Assembly: GCF_024498195.1 (NCBI RefSeq)
Contig: NZ_CP101824.1
Coordinates: 3,596,001-3,660,000 of the forward strand
Direction of reading: 5' to 3'
Source: Halovivax cerinus
GTDB lineage: Archaea; Halobacteriota; Halobacteria; Halobacteriales; Natrialbaceae
Length of the DNA stretch: 64,000 nucleotides
Under the pieces are notes generated by a model. It saw only the letters and a list, made by a program, of their open reading frames with translations, did not search any database and was not told where the DNA came from. The translations under genes were made by a program, and so were the position numbers. Shown here piece by piece: positions 48,854 to 58,034 of the stretch (position 1 is the stretch's first letter; each line of letters starts with the position of its first letter).

Positions 48854-50107
48854 TCACCGCGGCTCGGCGAACGCGTACATCGTCTCGCTGGCGGTCACCT
48901 CGAGATCGACGAAGTCGCCGGGTTCGATCCCGTGCTCGCTCGCGTTCCGGACGATGAGCTGGCGGTAGGCCGAGTCGCGACACTTCACCGAGTCGCCGGT
49001 CCCCTCCTCGACGACGAGGACGTCCTCGCGCGTCTCGCCAACCAAGTCGGCGTAGGATTCGCGGACGATCTCACGCTTGACCTCGCTCATCTCCGTCGAG
49101 CGCTCCTTCTTGATCGTACCTCCGAGGCCCGTCATGTCGGCCGCGTCGGTTCCCGGGCGCTTCGAAAAGCGCGTGACGTTGATCTTCTCGGGACGGGTCT
49201 CGCGCAGCAGCGCCATCGACTGGGCGTGATCGTGAGCGGTTTCGGTTGGGAAGCCGACGATGAAGTCCGTCGAGAGCGTCCAGTACTCCAGGGCCTCGTC
49301 GAACGTTTCGACCACCTCGACGTACTCCGAGACCTGGTGCTGTCGACGCATGTCGCCGAGGACGTCGTCGCTGCCCGACTGGACGGGAGCGTGCAGGAAG
49401 TCGTAGAGCTTCTCGTGTTCGGCGAAGACGGCGGCGAGTTCCTCCCGGATGCCGTGGACACCCTTCGGATTGGCCATCCCGACGCGAACCCGAAAGTCTC
49501 CCTCGATGTCGCAGATGCGATCGAGAAGCCGGTGTAGTTTCCGTTCGCCGTCCTCCCAGCCGTAGACGCCGGTGTCCTGTCCGGTGATACGAAGCTCCTT
49601 CGCGCCGGCGTGGATCAGCGCCCGGGCCTTCGCGACGTTCTCCTCGATCGGCGGCGAGTCGATCTTGCCGGTGGCGTGCTTGGTGATGCAGTACGAGCAG
49701 TCGGACATGCAACCGCGAGCGATCGGGAGGATACCCACGACGCCGTCCAGAATCGGCTCCGCGTCGGGCGTCGTCGTGGGACACTCGCCGTTGGTGACCG
49801 CCTCGGGCACCTCGTCCCAGTGGAGGACGTCGGCGTCGATACCCGCGGCCGCGAACTCCTCACCCTGTGCGAGCGCCATGCAGCCGGTGACGTAGAGGTC
49901 CGCCGTCTCCTCAGCCAGCTCCGTGGCACGCCGGAGCATGTTTCGCTCGGTCTTTTCGACGACCGTACACGTGTTGAGGATGGCCACGTCGGCCTCGTCG
50001 ACGCCGTCGACCCGGTGGTGGCCCGCGTCGCGGAGGCGCCGCTCGATCTGGCGGCTCTCTCCCCGATTGGACGTACAGCCGTACGTCTCGATGTGGTACC
50101 GGGCCAT
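48854..50107 (-). CDS. tRNA t6A37 methylthiotransferase (MtaB-like radical SAM)
   Basis: A 417-residue radical SAM enzyme of the MiaB/MtaB family, which adds a methylthio group to N6-threonylcarbamoyladenosine at position 37 of tRNA. The UPF0004 domain begins YHIETYGCTSNRGES and holds cysteines in NTCTVVEKTER and VTGCMALAQ; the radical SAM cluster is ARGCMSDCSYCITKHATG (C-x3-C-x2-C). Later parts include MANPKGVHGIREEL, FLHAPVQSGSDDVLGDMRRQ and a C-terminal TRAM-like domain (about 355-417) for tRNA binding. Archaea use this type (called MtaB or eMtaB). ATG 50107 is chosen. It is monocistronic. Confidence 0.93.
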   Translation of the reverse strand: MARYHIETYGCTSNRGESRQIERRLRDAGHHRVDGVDEADVAILNTCTVVEKTERNMLRRATELAEETADLYVTGCMALAQGEEFAAAGIDADVLHWDEVPEAVTNGECPTTTPDAEPILDGVVGILPIARGCMSDCSYCITKHATGKIDSPPIEENVAKARALIHAGAKELRITGQDTGVYGWEDGERKLHRLLDRICDIEGDFRVRVGMANPKGVHGIREELAAVFAEHEKLYDFLHAPVQSGSDDVLGDMRRQHQVSEYVEVVETFDEALEYWTLSTDFIVGFPTETAHDHAQSMALLRETRPEKINVTRFSKRPGTDAADMTGLGGTIKKERSTEMSEVKREIVRESYADLVGETREDVLVVEEGTGDSVKCRDSAYRQLIVRNASEHGIEPGDFVDLEVTASETMYAFAEPR

Positions 50108-50200
50108 GATCGGGCGTACGTGCGTTCCGCCGGGCCAAAAGCCCGACGTTTCCCAGTCGATCCGCGTTCGTTCGGGAACGCTTCAGCTCGCCCGTGAGTA

Positions 50201-51220
50201 TCAGTGGCGATCGAACGGACTGGCCTGTCGGTCCCAGTACTCGTCGAGGACGTCGACCGCCGTGAGGAGCGCACCGAGGACGACCGGTCCGTAGAACAGG
50301 CCCATGATGCCGAACGCGTACGCACCACCGAGGACCCCGAGGATGATGACGGCCGGGCTGAGACGGGCGTACCGATCCACGACGATCGGACGGAGGTAGT
50401 CGTCCGAAATGCTCACGACGATCGCGCTGTAGAGAAAGAGGCCCCCGGAGAGGTACGGATCACCGATCGCGTACAGGTAGACGACGGCAGGCCCCCAGAC
50501 CAGGAACGCCCCGACGAGCGGAACGAGCGCGAGGATCATCATCACCACCGTCCAGAACGCGGCGTTGGGAACGCCGGTCGCGAGGAGCCCGAGCCCGGCC
50601 AGCAGCCCCTGGACGAACGCGATGAACACGTGGCCGAGCAGGACGGCGCGCATCACGTCGTCGATCTGGTCGAACAGTCGATCCTGCAGGTCCGGGGGCA
50701 GCGGCGTCACGTCGCGTAACCAGGCGACGAGGCGGTGGCCGTCCTTGAGGAAGTAGTACAGCAAGAACAGAGCGGTGCCGAGACCGATCACCGTGTGCGT
50801 GATCTGGGCGAAGATCTCGGTCGTCTGACCGAGCAACAGGTCGCCGATCCGGGCAGCGACGTCCGCGGCCCGGGAAGCCAGATCGACCTGGTATCCCGTC
50901 ACGTCGGCGATCAGGCGCTCTACGTCCTGAAGTTGTTCAGCGGACGGGTCGACGTCGCTCGCGAACGCGACGGCCTCCTCTGCGACGAGCGCGACGATCA
51001 CGGCGATCGGGACGACGAAGAGTGCGATCGCCAGTACCACGAGCGACAGTGCCGCGATCGCAGGCGACGTTCGTCCCTGGAGCGGCCCCTGTAGCGGTCG
51101 CAGTACGTACGCGAGGAGGATCGCGAACAGGACGTACTGGACGAACGGGAGGATCAACAGTACGGAGAGGAGCGAGAGTGCGCCGATGAGCGCCAGCAGG
51201 GTTCCGGTCGCGCGGTTCAC
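50201..51220 (-). CDS. AI-2E-family transporter
   Basis: A 339-residue membrane protein with about eight helices and the AI-2E (PerM) profile: LALIGALSLLSVLLILPFVQ, then FAILLAYVLRPLQGPLQGRT near the start; the middle soluble part (VDPSAEQLQDVERLIADVTG) and the DDVMRAVLLGHVFIAFVQGL, LALVPLVGAFLVWGPAVVYL, LYSAIVVSISDDYLRPIVVD and GLFYGPVVLGALLTAVDVLD segments follow the family. It may export small molecules or act as a Na+/H+ antiporter; autoinducer 2 transport is unproven in archaea. The start is GTG 51220 (VNRATG); upstream in-frame residues are not hydrophobic and look non-coding. Confidence 0.9.
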   Translation of the reverse strand: MNRATGTLLALIGALSLLSVLLILPFVQYVLFAILLAYVLRPLQGPLQGRTSPAIAALSLVVLAIALFVVPIAVIVALVAEEAVAFASDVDPSAEQLQDVERLIADVTGYQVDLASRAADVAARIGDLLLGQTTEIFAQITHTVIGLGTALFLLYYFLKDGHRLVAWLRDVTPLPPDLQDRLFDQIDDVMRAVLLGHVFIAFVQGLLAGLGLLATGVPNAAFWTVVMMILALVPLVGAFLVWGPAVVYLYAIGDPYLSGGLFLYSAIVVSISDDYLRPIVVDRYARLSPAVIILGVLGGAYAFGIMGLFYGPVVLGALLTAVDVLDEYWDRQASPFDRH

Positions 51221-51432
51221 CGGGTGACACCGACGCAGTCCACACCACGGACCGGCGTAAAGCCCCACCAAGCCGACCGGGTTCACGACGGCCGTACGCG
51301 CCGAAACAGTCGGTCGATCGGAAGTGTCGCCGCGAAACGATCGTGTACCCAACGCGTTATTCCCGCCCGGAGCCGAGAGTCTCGGTCGCTCACAGGGCGG
51401 CTTCAATACCTCAGACGGTGAAGAGTGCCCGG

Positions 51433-52140
51433 ATGTCGACGCAGATCGATCCGCTCGCCGTCTCCGCCGACCTGCTGTACTCGGTGAAGACGGACGGCGA
51501 ATCGGCGTCACTCAGATCGCAACTCGCCCGACTCGACCCCGGACACCTGGAGTGGGCGCTCTCGAGTCGGCGACATCGCCTCGCGTTCTGGCTCAACGTC
51601 TTCAACGCGTCCGTCCAGCTCATCATCGAAGACCGTGGCGGCCGGTTTCGCGGCTCGCGGTACGATCGGTGGTCGGTCTTCGCTCGCGATCGGGTCGAGG
51701 TGGCTGGCACCCAACTGCGTCTCACCGACATCCGGGACGGGATGCTCCGTCACTCCCGCGCTCGGTGGGGAAGGGGCTACGTTCCGCGGGTGTTTCCGTC
51801 ACGGTTCGAACGTCGCTTTCGACTGCCCGAGTGTGACCCGCGTATCCACTTCGCGCTTTCGAGCGCCGACGACCACTCGCCACCCGTGACGATCTTTTCG
51901 CCGGCCGAGGTCGACGAGGAACTCGACGTCGCGACCGAGTGGCACCTTGCGGAGACGGTCACTCACGACCCGAATCGCCGCGCTATCACCGTTCCACGCC
52001 TCTTCAAGCGGTATCGGGGCGACTTCGGCGGGGCGAGCGGGATACGGGGCTTCCTCGCCCGGTACGACGTACCGGTCGAACGGGCGGCGTCGATCGAGTA
52101 CGCCTCGTTCGACCGACCGGTCGACGTCACGCGGTTCTGA
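51433..52140 (+). CDS. DUF547 domain protein
   Basis: A 235-residue protein with a DUF547 domain over nearly its full length. Recognised parts are RLAFWLNVFNASVQLIIEDR, TQLRLTDIRDGMLRHSRARW, VPRVFPSRFERRFRLPECDP, IHFALSSADDHSPPVTIFSP and ITVPRLFKRYRGDFGGASGI. The RxxFWLNxYNA, DIE.G.LR and hFAL.CG-like motifs mark the family; here ALSSADDHS replaces the usual ALNCGA.SCP. DUF547 proteins have no established function. ATG 51433 (MSTQIDPLAVSADLLY) is the first plausible start after the divergent promoter region. Confidence 0.85.
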   Translation: MSTQIDPLAVSADLLYSVKTDGESASLRSQLARLDPGHLEWALSSRRHRLAFWLNVFNASVQLIIEDRGGRFRGSRYDRWSVFARDRVEVAGTQLRLTDIRDGMLRHSRARWGRGYVPRVFPSRFERRFRLPECDPRIHFALSSADDHSPPVTIFSPAEVDEELDVATEWHLAETVTHDPNRRAITVPRLFKRYRGDFGGASGIRGFLARYDVPVERAASIEYASFDRPVDVTRF

Positions 52141-52296
52141 GTGGACGACGGCACACTGTTCTGAGTGATCGACGGCACGCTACTGTGCGGATTTCGTCGA
52201 TCGAACCCGAGTTCGATCGCGCCACCTCGAACGGAGTAGCACCCGCCGTTCGAGCGGACCCGAACGTTTTTCGTCGTACCATGGCTTGGACCGGTC

Positions 52297-53118
52297 GTGA
52301 CCGAGTCCGTCGATCCGTCCGCGGGCGGTGACCGCCGCTGTCTCAACTGCGAGACGGTGCTTCCTCCCGAAACGAGCCACGAGGACGCCACCTGGGACCT
52401 CGGGACACGAGGAATCGACGCGGAGACGGTGATCGTCTGTCCGGACTGCGCGGCGCTCCTCCGTGGAGGCGTGCCCGAGTGGCGAACGCACCTCGACGAG
52501 GACCGGACCGCAGGGATACTCGACTTCCTCCGCGCCGTCACGAAGACGCAGGGCCGTGCCGTCGCCGACGTCGCGTCCCTCTCCACGGAGACGACGGGCG
52601 GAATCGACAGTGCGGGCGAACGGCGGACGTACCACGACCGTCGACAGGCGAGCGCCCTCCGTCTCGCAATCGTGGACCGACACCTCGTGGCGGCCGGCGT
52701 CGACGCTGCCGCGCTCGAACCGACGGACCCGTCGGCGCACGTAGCACCCGTCACAGTGGACACCCACGTGCTGTCGGACGAAACTGGCGTCGATGCGACC
52801 GTCGTGGCGACGTTCGAGACGGTCCTCTCGAAGGGGGTCGAGTTGCAGCGGCTCCTTCGGACGGCACTGGTACTCGCCGAGACGGCCGTGGCCGTCGATG
52901 GGGCCTGCCAGGTCTGCCTCGAACCCGTCACCAGCGAAGCGGCGTGTCCGGCCTGTGGAACGAGGATCCAAGCCGTCTCCGCCTGGCACGACGAGACGGG
53001 ATCGCCCGACGTCGTGAGCCTGTACGGAACGATCACGGACCGACTGGAGACGGCGTCGGCGACGACGTCGCACCTGACCGAATCAGCGGGGTCGCTGGCC
53101 GACCTGCTCGTCGAGTGA
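52297..53118 (+). CDS. Zinc-binding haloarchaeal protein with two Cys-pair motifs
   Basis: A 273-residue protein. The N-terminal part has a CLNC pair near residue 15 and CPDC near 49, with His between them (PETSHEDATWDLG), like a treble-clef or HNH-like zinc site without a clear nuclease motif. A helical middle (ILDFLRAVTKTQGRAVADVA, then RRTYHDRRQASALRLAIVDR) and a C-terminal zinc pair (CQVCLEPVTSEAACPACGTR near 205-225) follow. I do not recognise a family; the two separate zinc sites suggest a protein-nucleic acid role. The start is GTG 52297, the earliest codon in a frame not overlapping the divergent gene. Confidence 0.6.
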   Translation: MTESVDPSAGGDRRCLNCETVLPPETSHEDATWDLGTRGIDAETVIVCPDCAALLRGGVPEWRTHLDEDRTAGILDFLRAVTKTQGRAVADVASLSTETTGGIDSAGERRTYHDRRQASALRLAIVDRHLVAAGVDAAALEPTDPSAHVAPVTVDTHVLSDETGVDATVVATFETVLSKGVELQRLLRTALVLAETAVAVDGACQVCLEPVTSEAACPACGTRIQAVSAWHDETGSPDVVSLYGTITDRLETASATTSHLTESAGSLADLLVE

Positions 53119-53347
53119 CCGTCACCCCGCGTGGCAGTCGAAGCACGCGACGAACGGTGCGCCCATCAAGTGATCACAGGTGAACTGACGCGTCCTCGAA
53201 CGAAGGTCGAAGGAGCGCCAGCGTCGTATGGGTCGGGATTGCCGATCGGCGCAGCCGACCGAACTCACCGTCAATACCACCCGTGCAGTGTCGACTCGTC
53301 GTCACCGTCGCGTCGACGGGATCACGGCCCCGGCAGACGCCGTCGGT

Positions 53348-53953
53348 CTACCGTGGATCGTCCCGGCACAGGAATCGTCTGAGGAAGTCGAGTAGATCCC
53401 CGTCGAGTGGAATCGACGGGTAGACCCTGACGGGGTCGACCCCGGAGAGACCGTGATTGCCGGAATCGTCGCGCTCCCAGTAGAGCCAGACGGCTTCCTC
53501 ACCGCCTTCGAGCCCGGTTCCGTCGACAGGGAACTCTAGCATGAGGGCGTCTCGCTCCTCGCCGTCGTCGGTCTCGACGGTGACCGATTCGCCGTCGTCG
53601 ACCGGCCGTGTACCGCCGCCGTCTGCAAGCTCGAAGCGCGAGCCGAAGCGATAGCGGACGGGTTCGGCGGTCGGATCGAACTGGGTTCGCTCACCGTCTC
53701 CATCCAGGTACTCGACGGGGTAGACCGCGACAGGGACGGTTTCGTCCTCGTCGACGTCGATGACGTCGTCTTCGTTGTCCGGCTGGACGTCGAAATCGAG
53801 TTGTGTCGGGAAGTGGGCGGCCGCGACGCCGCTCAGTAGACCGACCCCTGTCAGTGCCGCGCTTGCGCCGACCGTTCCGGTCAGCAGTCGCCGTCGTGTC
53901 GTCGAGCTGTGCGTCGATTCGTCAGTCGTCGTATCGGACGGACTTGTAGGCAT
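53348..53953 (-). CDS. Secreted Tat-signal protein of unknown function
   Basis: A 201-residue protein with a twin-arginine signal (TTRRRLLTGTVGASAALTGV, about residues 18-37) and cleavage after AAA (about residue 46), giving a mature acidic beta-rich protein. Features of the mature part are DFDVQPDNEDDVIDVDEDET, VAVYPVEYLDGDGERTQFD, VTVETDDGEERDALMLEFP and YWERDDSGNHGLSGVDPVRV. The type is common in haloarchaeal secreted proteins, probably calcium- or surface-binding. ATG 53953 is the natural start. Confidence 0.75.
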   Translation of the reverse strand: MPTSPSDTTTDESTHSSTTRRRLLTGTVGASAALTGVGLLSGVAAAHFPTQLDFDVQPDNEDDVIDVDEDETVPVAVYPVEYLDGDGERTQFDPTAEPVRYRFGSRFELADGGGTRPVDDGESVTVETDDGEERDALMLEFPVDGTGLEGGEEAVWLYWERDDSGNHGLSGVDPVRVYPSIPLDGDLLDFLRRFLCRDDPR

Positions 53954-54276
53954 ATGCCACCCGATGTGGCGACACCATCTCGAATAAATTTACCGTAACA
54001 TAAAATAGAATTTTGTACGACGGCGAATGGCTTCGTCCCCTCCGTCCCGTTTGGTCTCACGCAGTCGACGGAAACAGTCGAAACCATTATAACCCCACGA
54101 ACCAAATTGTTACATGAGAGTAAACCTCGGAAGCAAATCGGTGCGCTTTTTTATCACTTCACCGTAGCCGTTGCTCCGGCGTTCGTCTCGGCCGCGAAAC
54201 GGTCTTCGACGGAGCGAACTCGGTTCGCGGGCGACCGCGAAGCGGTGTGAGAGACGACGCGGGATCCGTGATCCAC
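53954..54276. other. Intergenic region with divergent promoters
   Basis: 323 bases between the secreted protein (minus strand) and the Rid protein (plus strand). AT-rich AATAAATTTACCGTAACATA at 53985-54004 and TTATAACC near 54090 may be promoter elements. No gene. Confidence 0.45.
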
Positions 54277-54789
54277 ATGCAAAAGACAGTCATCGCCCCC
54301 GCCCAGGGCCACGTCGAAGCTGGCGAACTTGACGGACCACAGTGTTCGCTGGCCGTCGCGACGCACCACCCGGATTGCACGCGCGTCGAGATCAACGGTC
54401 TCGTCTATCCCGACGGGACCGCCCGCGTACAGACACGCGAACTGCTCGGACTGATCGAGAAGATCCTCGGTGATCTCGACGGATCGATGGCCGATATCGT
54501 CAGACTCCGCTGGTACGTCGACGACACCGTCCTCGACTCGGCCACTCGCGGCGCGATCCACGAAGTCCGTGCTGAGTTCTTCGACTACCCGCAGTTCCCG
54601 GCGAGTTGCATGATCGCCGTCCCGTCCGGCGAGTCGGCCGCGACCGATAGCGAACCGACGGGTAGCGCGTCGACCGGTGGCAACGATCCGTCGGGCGGCG
54701 AGATCGAACTCGAGGCGACCGCGATCGTCCCGGCCGACGGCAGCTGGACCGTTCGAACGATCACGGGCGACGAAACGACCGATGCGTGA
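54277..54789 (+). CDS. Rid-family (RidA/YjgF-like) protein
   Basis: A 170-residue protein with a Rid fold: VIAPAQGHVEAGELDGPQCS, RVEINGLVYPDGTARVQTRE, LLGLIEKILGDLDGSMADIV and LRWYVDDTVLDSATRGAIHE, then EFFDYPQFPASCMIAVPSGE. RidA proteins are usually imine deaminases with a conserved Arg in FPARSC; here the corresponding segment is FPASCM, with no Arg, so classic imine deaminase activity is doubtful. A 40-residue Ser/Gly/Asp-rich insert (GESAATDSEPTGSASTGGND) lies before the last strand, an unusual feature. Starting at ATG 54277 (MQKTVIAPAQG) fits the family. Confidence 0.75.
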   Translation: MQKTVIAPAQGHVEAGELDGPQCSLAVATHHPDCTRVEINGLVYPDGTARVQTRELLGLIEKILGDLDGSMADIVRLRWYVDDTVLDSATRGAIHEVRAEFFDYPQFPASCMIAVPSGESAATDSEPTGSASTGGNDPSGGEIELEATAIVPADGSWTVRTITGDETTDA

Positions 54790-54804
54790 GAGACACCGTA
54801 CACG

Positions 54805-55356
54805 ATGAGTGATGAATACCCACGACACGACGAAGCGGAATCGAACGGAACCCGATCGATCGACCCCGACTCGCTTCGCGAACGGGCCGACGTCGAATTC
54901 GAGGAAACGACGACCGTCCACGAGGATCGCGACCACTTCGAATCCCACGGCCACGATGTCGCCGTCGTCGGCGTAACGAACGGCGCGGGAGACGTTTGCC
55001 TGTTCGTGAACGAAGACGCCGCGTTCGCGGGCCTCCCGTGGGCCGCCGTGGCGGACGGCGACTGGATCACCGGCGCCCACAGTTCGATAGAGGACTGGTG
55101 TACCGGCGAAGGCGTCGACATCGTCGTCGAGGAACCGATCCTCGTCCGCCGCGTCGAACACGAGGTGGCGGGCGAGGACGGCGTGAAAGCGACCACGCAC
55201 ACGATCCTGTTTCGCGCCGCACCCGTCGAGTCCGACCCGGACCTGTCGAACGTGACCGGCGCCGAGGACTGGACGGCAGGCTGGTTCGACGGCGTTCCGA
55301 ACGACGCCGACCAGACGCCACCGGACGTCGCGGCGGACGTTCGACGGTTCGTGTAA
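54805..55356 (+). CDS. Degenerate NUDIX-like protein
   Basis: A 183-residue protein. After an acidic leader (about 1-45), VAVVGVTNGAGDVCLFVNED, GLPWAAVADGDWITGAHSSI and EEPILVRRVEHEVAGEDGVK, then THTILFRAAPVES, give the order of strands and loops found in NUDIX hydrolases. The NUDIX box G-x5-E-x7-R-E-U-x-E-E-x-G-U is missing: in its place is a short Trp/Ser-rich loop with no Glu array. So it may bind nucleotides without hydrolysis. It starts 15 bases after the Rid-protein stop, so they are likely co-transcribed. Confidence 0.55.
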   Translation: MSDEYPRHDEAESNGTRSIDPDSLRERADVEFEETTTVHEDRDHFESHGHDVAVVGVTNGAGDVCLFVNEDAAFAGLPWAAVADGDWITGAHSSIEDWCTGEGVDIVVEEPILVRRVEHEVAGEDGVKATTHTILFRAAPVESDPDLSNVTGAEDWTAGWFDGVPNDADQTPPDVAADVRRFV

Positions 55357-55497
55357 GATAGTCCATCGGTGGCTGGGAGCGTGTCCGTCCGATGGGGTTC
55401 GTGATCGGTCCGTCTGTTCGTGACGGATCGAGGGTCGACTATCTCGCACGCCGAGAGCCCGGCCAAACGTTTTGTCGGCTGTCGGTGTCACGTCCCT

Positions 55498-56847
55498 ATG
55501 TCCGCGTCGAAGCCGAACGTCCTCCTGATACACTGTCACGACCTCGGTCGGTACCTGGGCTGTTACGGCGCCGACGTCGAGACACCGAATATCGACGCGC
55601 TGGCCGACGACGGGATCTGCTTCGAGCGCCACTTCGGGACGGCTCCGCAGTGTTCGCCGAGCCGCGGGAGCCTGATGACCGGCCGGTACCCCCACGTGAA
55701 CGGGTTGATGGGACTCGCGCACGGACACTGGGAGCTCCACGACGACGAACAGATCCTCCCGCAGTACCTGGCGGCGGACGGCTACGAGACGCACCTCTTC
55801 GGCTTGCAGCACATCACGCAGGATACGGACCGCCTCGGGTACGAGTACGTCCACTCCGAGGGGAACCTGTATCCGGGGGTCTCCCCCAGCGTCCACCAGG
55901 TCAACCGGGCGAAGAACGTCACCGACGTCGTCACCACGTTCCTCGAGAAGGGGGCGTTCGACGCGCCGTTTTTCGCCTCCGTTGGGTTCTTCGAGGTACA
56001 CCGCGTCGAGGAGGCGAACGGGCGGTACGGGTTCCAACACGATCTGTACGAGGCTGACGAACCGGACGACGTCACGCCCCTCCCGTATCTCCCTGACCGC
56101 CGCGGCATCAGACAGGACCTCGCGGAGATGCACGGGATGGTGTACGCGATCGACGACGCGATCGGCCGCATTCGGGCCTGTCTCACCGAGACCGGCCTCG
56201 TCGACGAGACGCTCGTCGTCTTCACCACCGAACACGGAATCGCGTTCCCGCGCGCGAAAGGGACCTGTTACAACCCGGGCATCGAGGCCGCCCTGATCGT
56301 TTCACATCCCGACCGTGCCAGCGGGGGCCGGCGGGTCGAGGAACTCGTAAGCAACGTCGACGTGCTCCCGACGCTGCTCGACGTCCTCGACGTCCCGGTT
56401 CCGGCCGATCTGAACGGGCGAAGTTTCGCGCCGCTCCTCGCCGGCGATCCGTACGAGGCGCGCGAGGAGATCCACGCCGAGATGACCTGGCACGACATGT
56501 ACAATCCGATCCGCGCCATCCGGACCGAGCGCTTCAAGTACATTCGAAATTTCTGGTACCTGCACCACGTCTACCTCCCGCGGGACGTCTTCGCGAGCGA
56601 AGCCGGCCGCGAAGTCCGTGAAGCGGAGGCCGTCCCGCTTCGTCCGTTCGAAGAACTCTACGACCTCCGGGAGGGACCGACGGAGATGGACAACGTGGCG
56701 GACGAACCGCGATACGACGACCGGCGTCGTGAACTCGCCGCCCGCCTACACGACTGGATGGTCGAGACCGACGATCCCCTGCTCGACGGGCCCATCCCGC
56801 CGGGCGGATTCTCGTCCATCATGGCCTGGCCGGACGAGGCCACGTGA
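55498..56847 (+). CDS. Sulfatase
   Basis: A 449-residue protein of the alkaline-phosphatase superfamily. It begins MSASKPNVLLIHCHDLGRYL and continues ADVETPNIDALADDGICFER, GTAPQCSPSRGSLMTGRYPH; the CSPSR motif carries the Cys that is converted to formylglycine, so a sulfatase-modifying enzyme is needed elsewhere. Other parts are DETLVVFTTEHGIAFPRAKG (metal-binding region), EELVSNVDVLPTLLDVLDVP and FEELYDLREGPTEMDNVADE. No signal peptide is visible, so it may act in the cytoplasm. The natural sulfate ester is unknown. ATG 55498 is chosen; an upstream extension to 55420 is not conserved-looking. Confidence 0.9.
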   Translation: MSASKPNVLLIHCHDLGRYLGCYGADVETPNIDALADDGICFERHFGTAPQCSPSRGSLMTGRYPHVNGLMGLAHGHWELHDDEQILPQYLAADGYETHLFGLQHITQDTDRLGYEYVHSEGNLYPGVSPSVHQVNRAKNVTDVVTTFLEKGAFDAPFFASVGFFEVHRVEEANGRYGFQHDLYEADEPDDVTPLPYLPDRRGIRQDLAEMHGMVYAIDDAIGRIRACLTETGLVDETLVVFTTEHGIAFPRAKGTCYNPGIEAALIVSHPDRASGGRRVEELVSNVDVLPTLLDVLDVPVPADLNGRSFAPLLAGDPYEAREEIHAEMTWHDMYNPIRAIRTERFKYIRNFWYLHHVYLPRDVFASEAGREVREAEAVPLRPFEELYDLREGPTEMDNVADEPRYDDRRRELAARLHDWMVETDDPLLDGPIPPGGFSSIMAWPDEAT

Positions 56848-56921
56848 TCGGTTCCGGACCGTAGGGTCACTCCCTGCCCACGGACCCGGCCTCGGGTCAC
56901 TCACCGCCCACGAACCAGGCC

Positions 56922-57890
56922 TCATTCGTCTCGCACGATAGCGACGCTCGCGAGTTTGTCCCCCGCGTTGACGGTCGCGTCCCGGGTGAGTGCGTACAGG
57001 ATACCCGCCCGGTCGGTCGTGACGTTCTGGAGCGTCTCGTAGGTCGTGGGATCGTAAACCGTGCCAAGCGCCGTACCGGCGGGCATCACGCTCCCGAGTT
57101 CGAGAGCGGGCTTCGGTCGGAAGAGTCCCGACGCCGATGCAGTCACCTGCCCAAGATGGTTGCGCGCGACTGTCTGCTCACGATCGGTGACGGTGCCCTC
57201 CAGCATTCCCAGGGTGCGACAGACAGCGAAGAGTCCCTCGACACCCAGCTCGATCGGGTCCTCCTGGAGTTGCCGGCTGTGGGCGAGTTCGGGGGTGATG
57301 GCGGGGATCCCCTCGCGATCGGCAACGACACGAAGTTTCCCCGCGAATCCGCGGCGGTGCCACTCGTCGGGGGCGTCCTCGCCGGCCGTTTCGGCCAGCA
57401 ACAGATCGGTGCCGAACGCCTCTGCGAGTGCACGCGATTCGTGGCTCCCCTCGAGATAGACCACGTGCGGGTACATGTCGGGACTGCCGGTGTGGAGGTC
57501 GACGATGGCGTCCGCCGTCTCGACGTGCTCCCAGAGCGTGGCCGCCATGCGCTGGTGAAGCGAGCCGTTCTCGTCCCCGGGCCACACCCGGTTCATGTTC
57601 GGGTTGACGCTGTCGATGACCTCGGGGGTCGTGTACGACACCCGATCGAACGTGAGCGGATCGGCCACGGGAACGGCGACGATTCGACCGGCGAGTTCAC
57701 CGGAGAGCCTGTCGTGAAACCGTTTGAGGACGGCCGTGCCGTTCACCTCTCTACCGTGCTGGGCCGCCTGAACGTACAGGGTGGGCCCGGCCGTCCCGCC
57801 GTCGTACGTGTGGATCGTCGTCGCGACGTCGACCCCCGAGGGGAGCGTCGCCAGCGTCCGTCGGTCCGCAGCGTGAAACTCTGCGACCAT
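56922..57890 (-). CDS. Succinylglutamate desuccinylase/aspartoacylase family protein
   Basis: A 322-residue zinc-dependent deacylase with a carboxypeptidase-like fold. The zinc site is AAQHGREVNG (His and Glu) and DLHTGSPDMYPHVVY (Asp, His). Other parts are NPNMNRVWPGDENGSLHQRM, FGTDLLLAETAGEDAPDEWH, and LGTVYDPTTYETLQNVTTDR with a late biotinyl-lipoyl-like domain. Family members remove acyl groups from amino acids; the substrate is unassigned. ATG 57890 (MVAEFHAADRRTLATLP) is used, since the upstream extension is arginine-rich and not conserved. It is convergent with the sulfatase. Confidence 0.88.
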   Translation of the reverse strand: MVAEFHAADRRTLATLPSGVDVATTIHTYDGGTAGPTLYVQAAQHGREVNGTAVLKRFHDRLSGELAGRIVAVPVADPLTFDRVSYTTPEVIDSVNPNMNRVWPGDENGSLHQRMAATLWEHVETADAIVDLHTGSPDMYPHVVYLEGSHESRALAEAFGTDLLLAETAGEDAPDEWHRRGFAGKLRVVADREGIPAITPELAHSRQLQEDPIELGVEGLFAVCRTLGMLEGTVTDREQTVARNHLGQVTASASGLFRPKPALELGSVMPAGTALGTVYDPTTYETLQNVTTDRAGILYALTRDATVNAGDKLASVAIVRDE

Positions 57891-58034
57891 GGGTGGAGTT
57901 CCACGGTCGGCCGTATGTACGTAGTGGAACGCGTCACTGCGAGAACACGCCTGCCCGCGCGCGTTCGACGTCAGCCGTCGGACAGCGACCTGGACGGTGC
58001 CTACTTCCGTGCGTCCCGCCAACGTCCGCTACAC

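Noticed and set aside
53228-53395. Possible 55-residue plus-strand gene overlapping the secreted protein gene
   Set aside because: Its composition is acceptable, but 48 bases overlap the end of a well-supported antisense gene and no promoter is visible.
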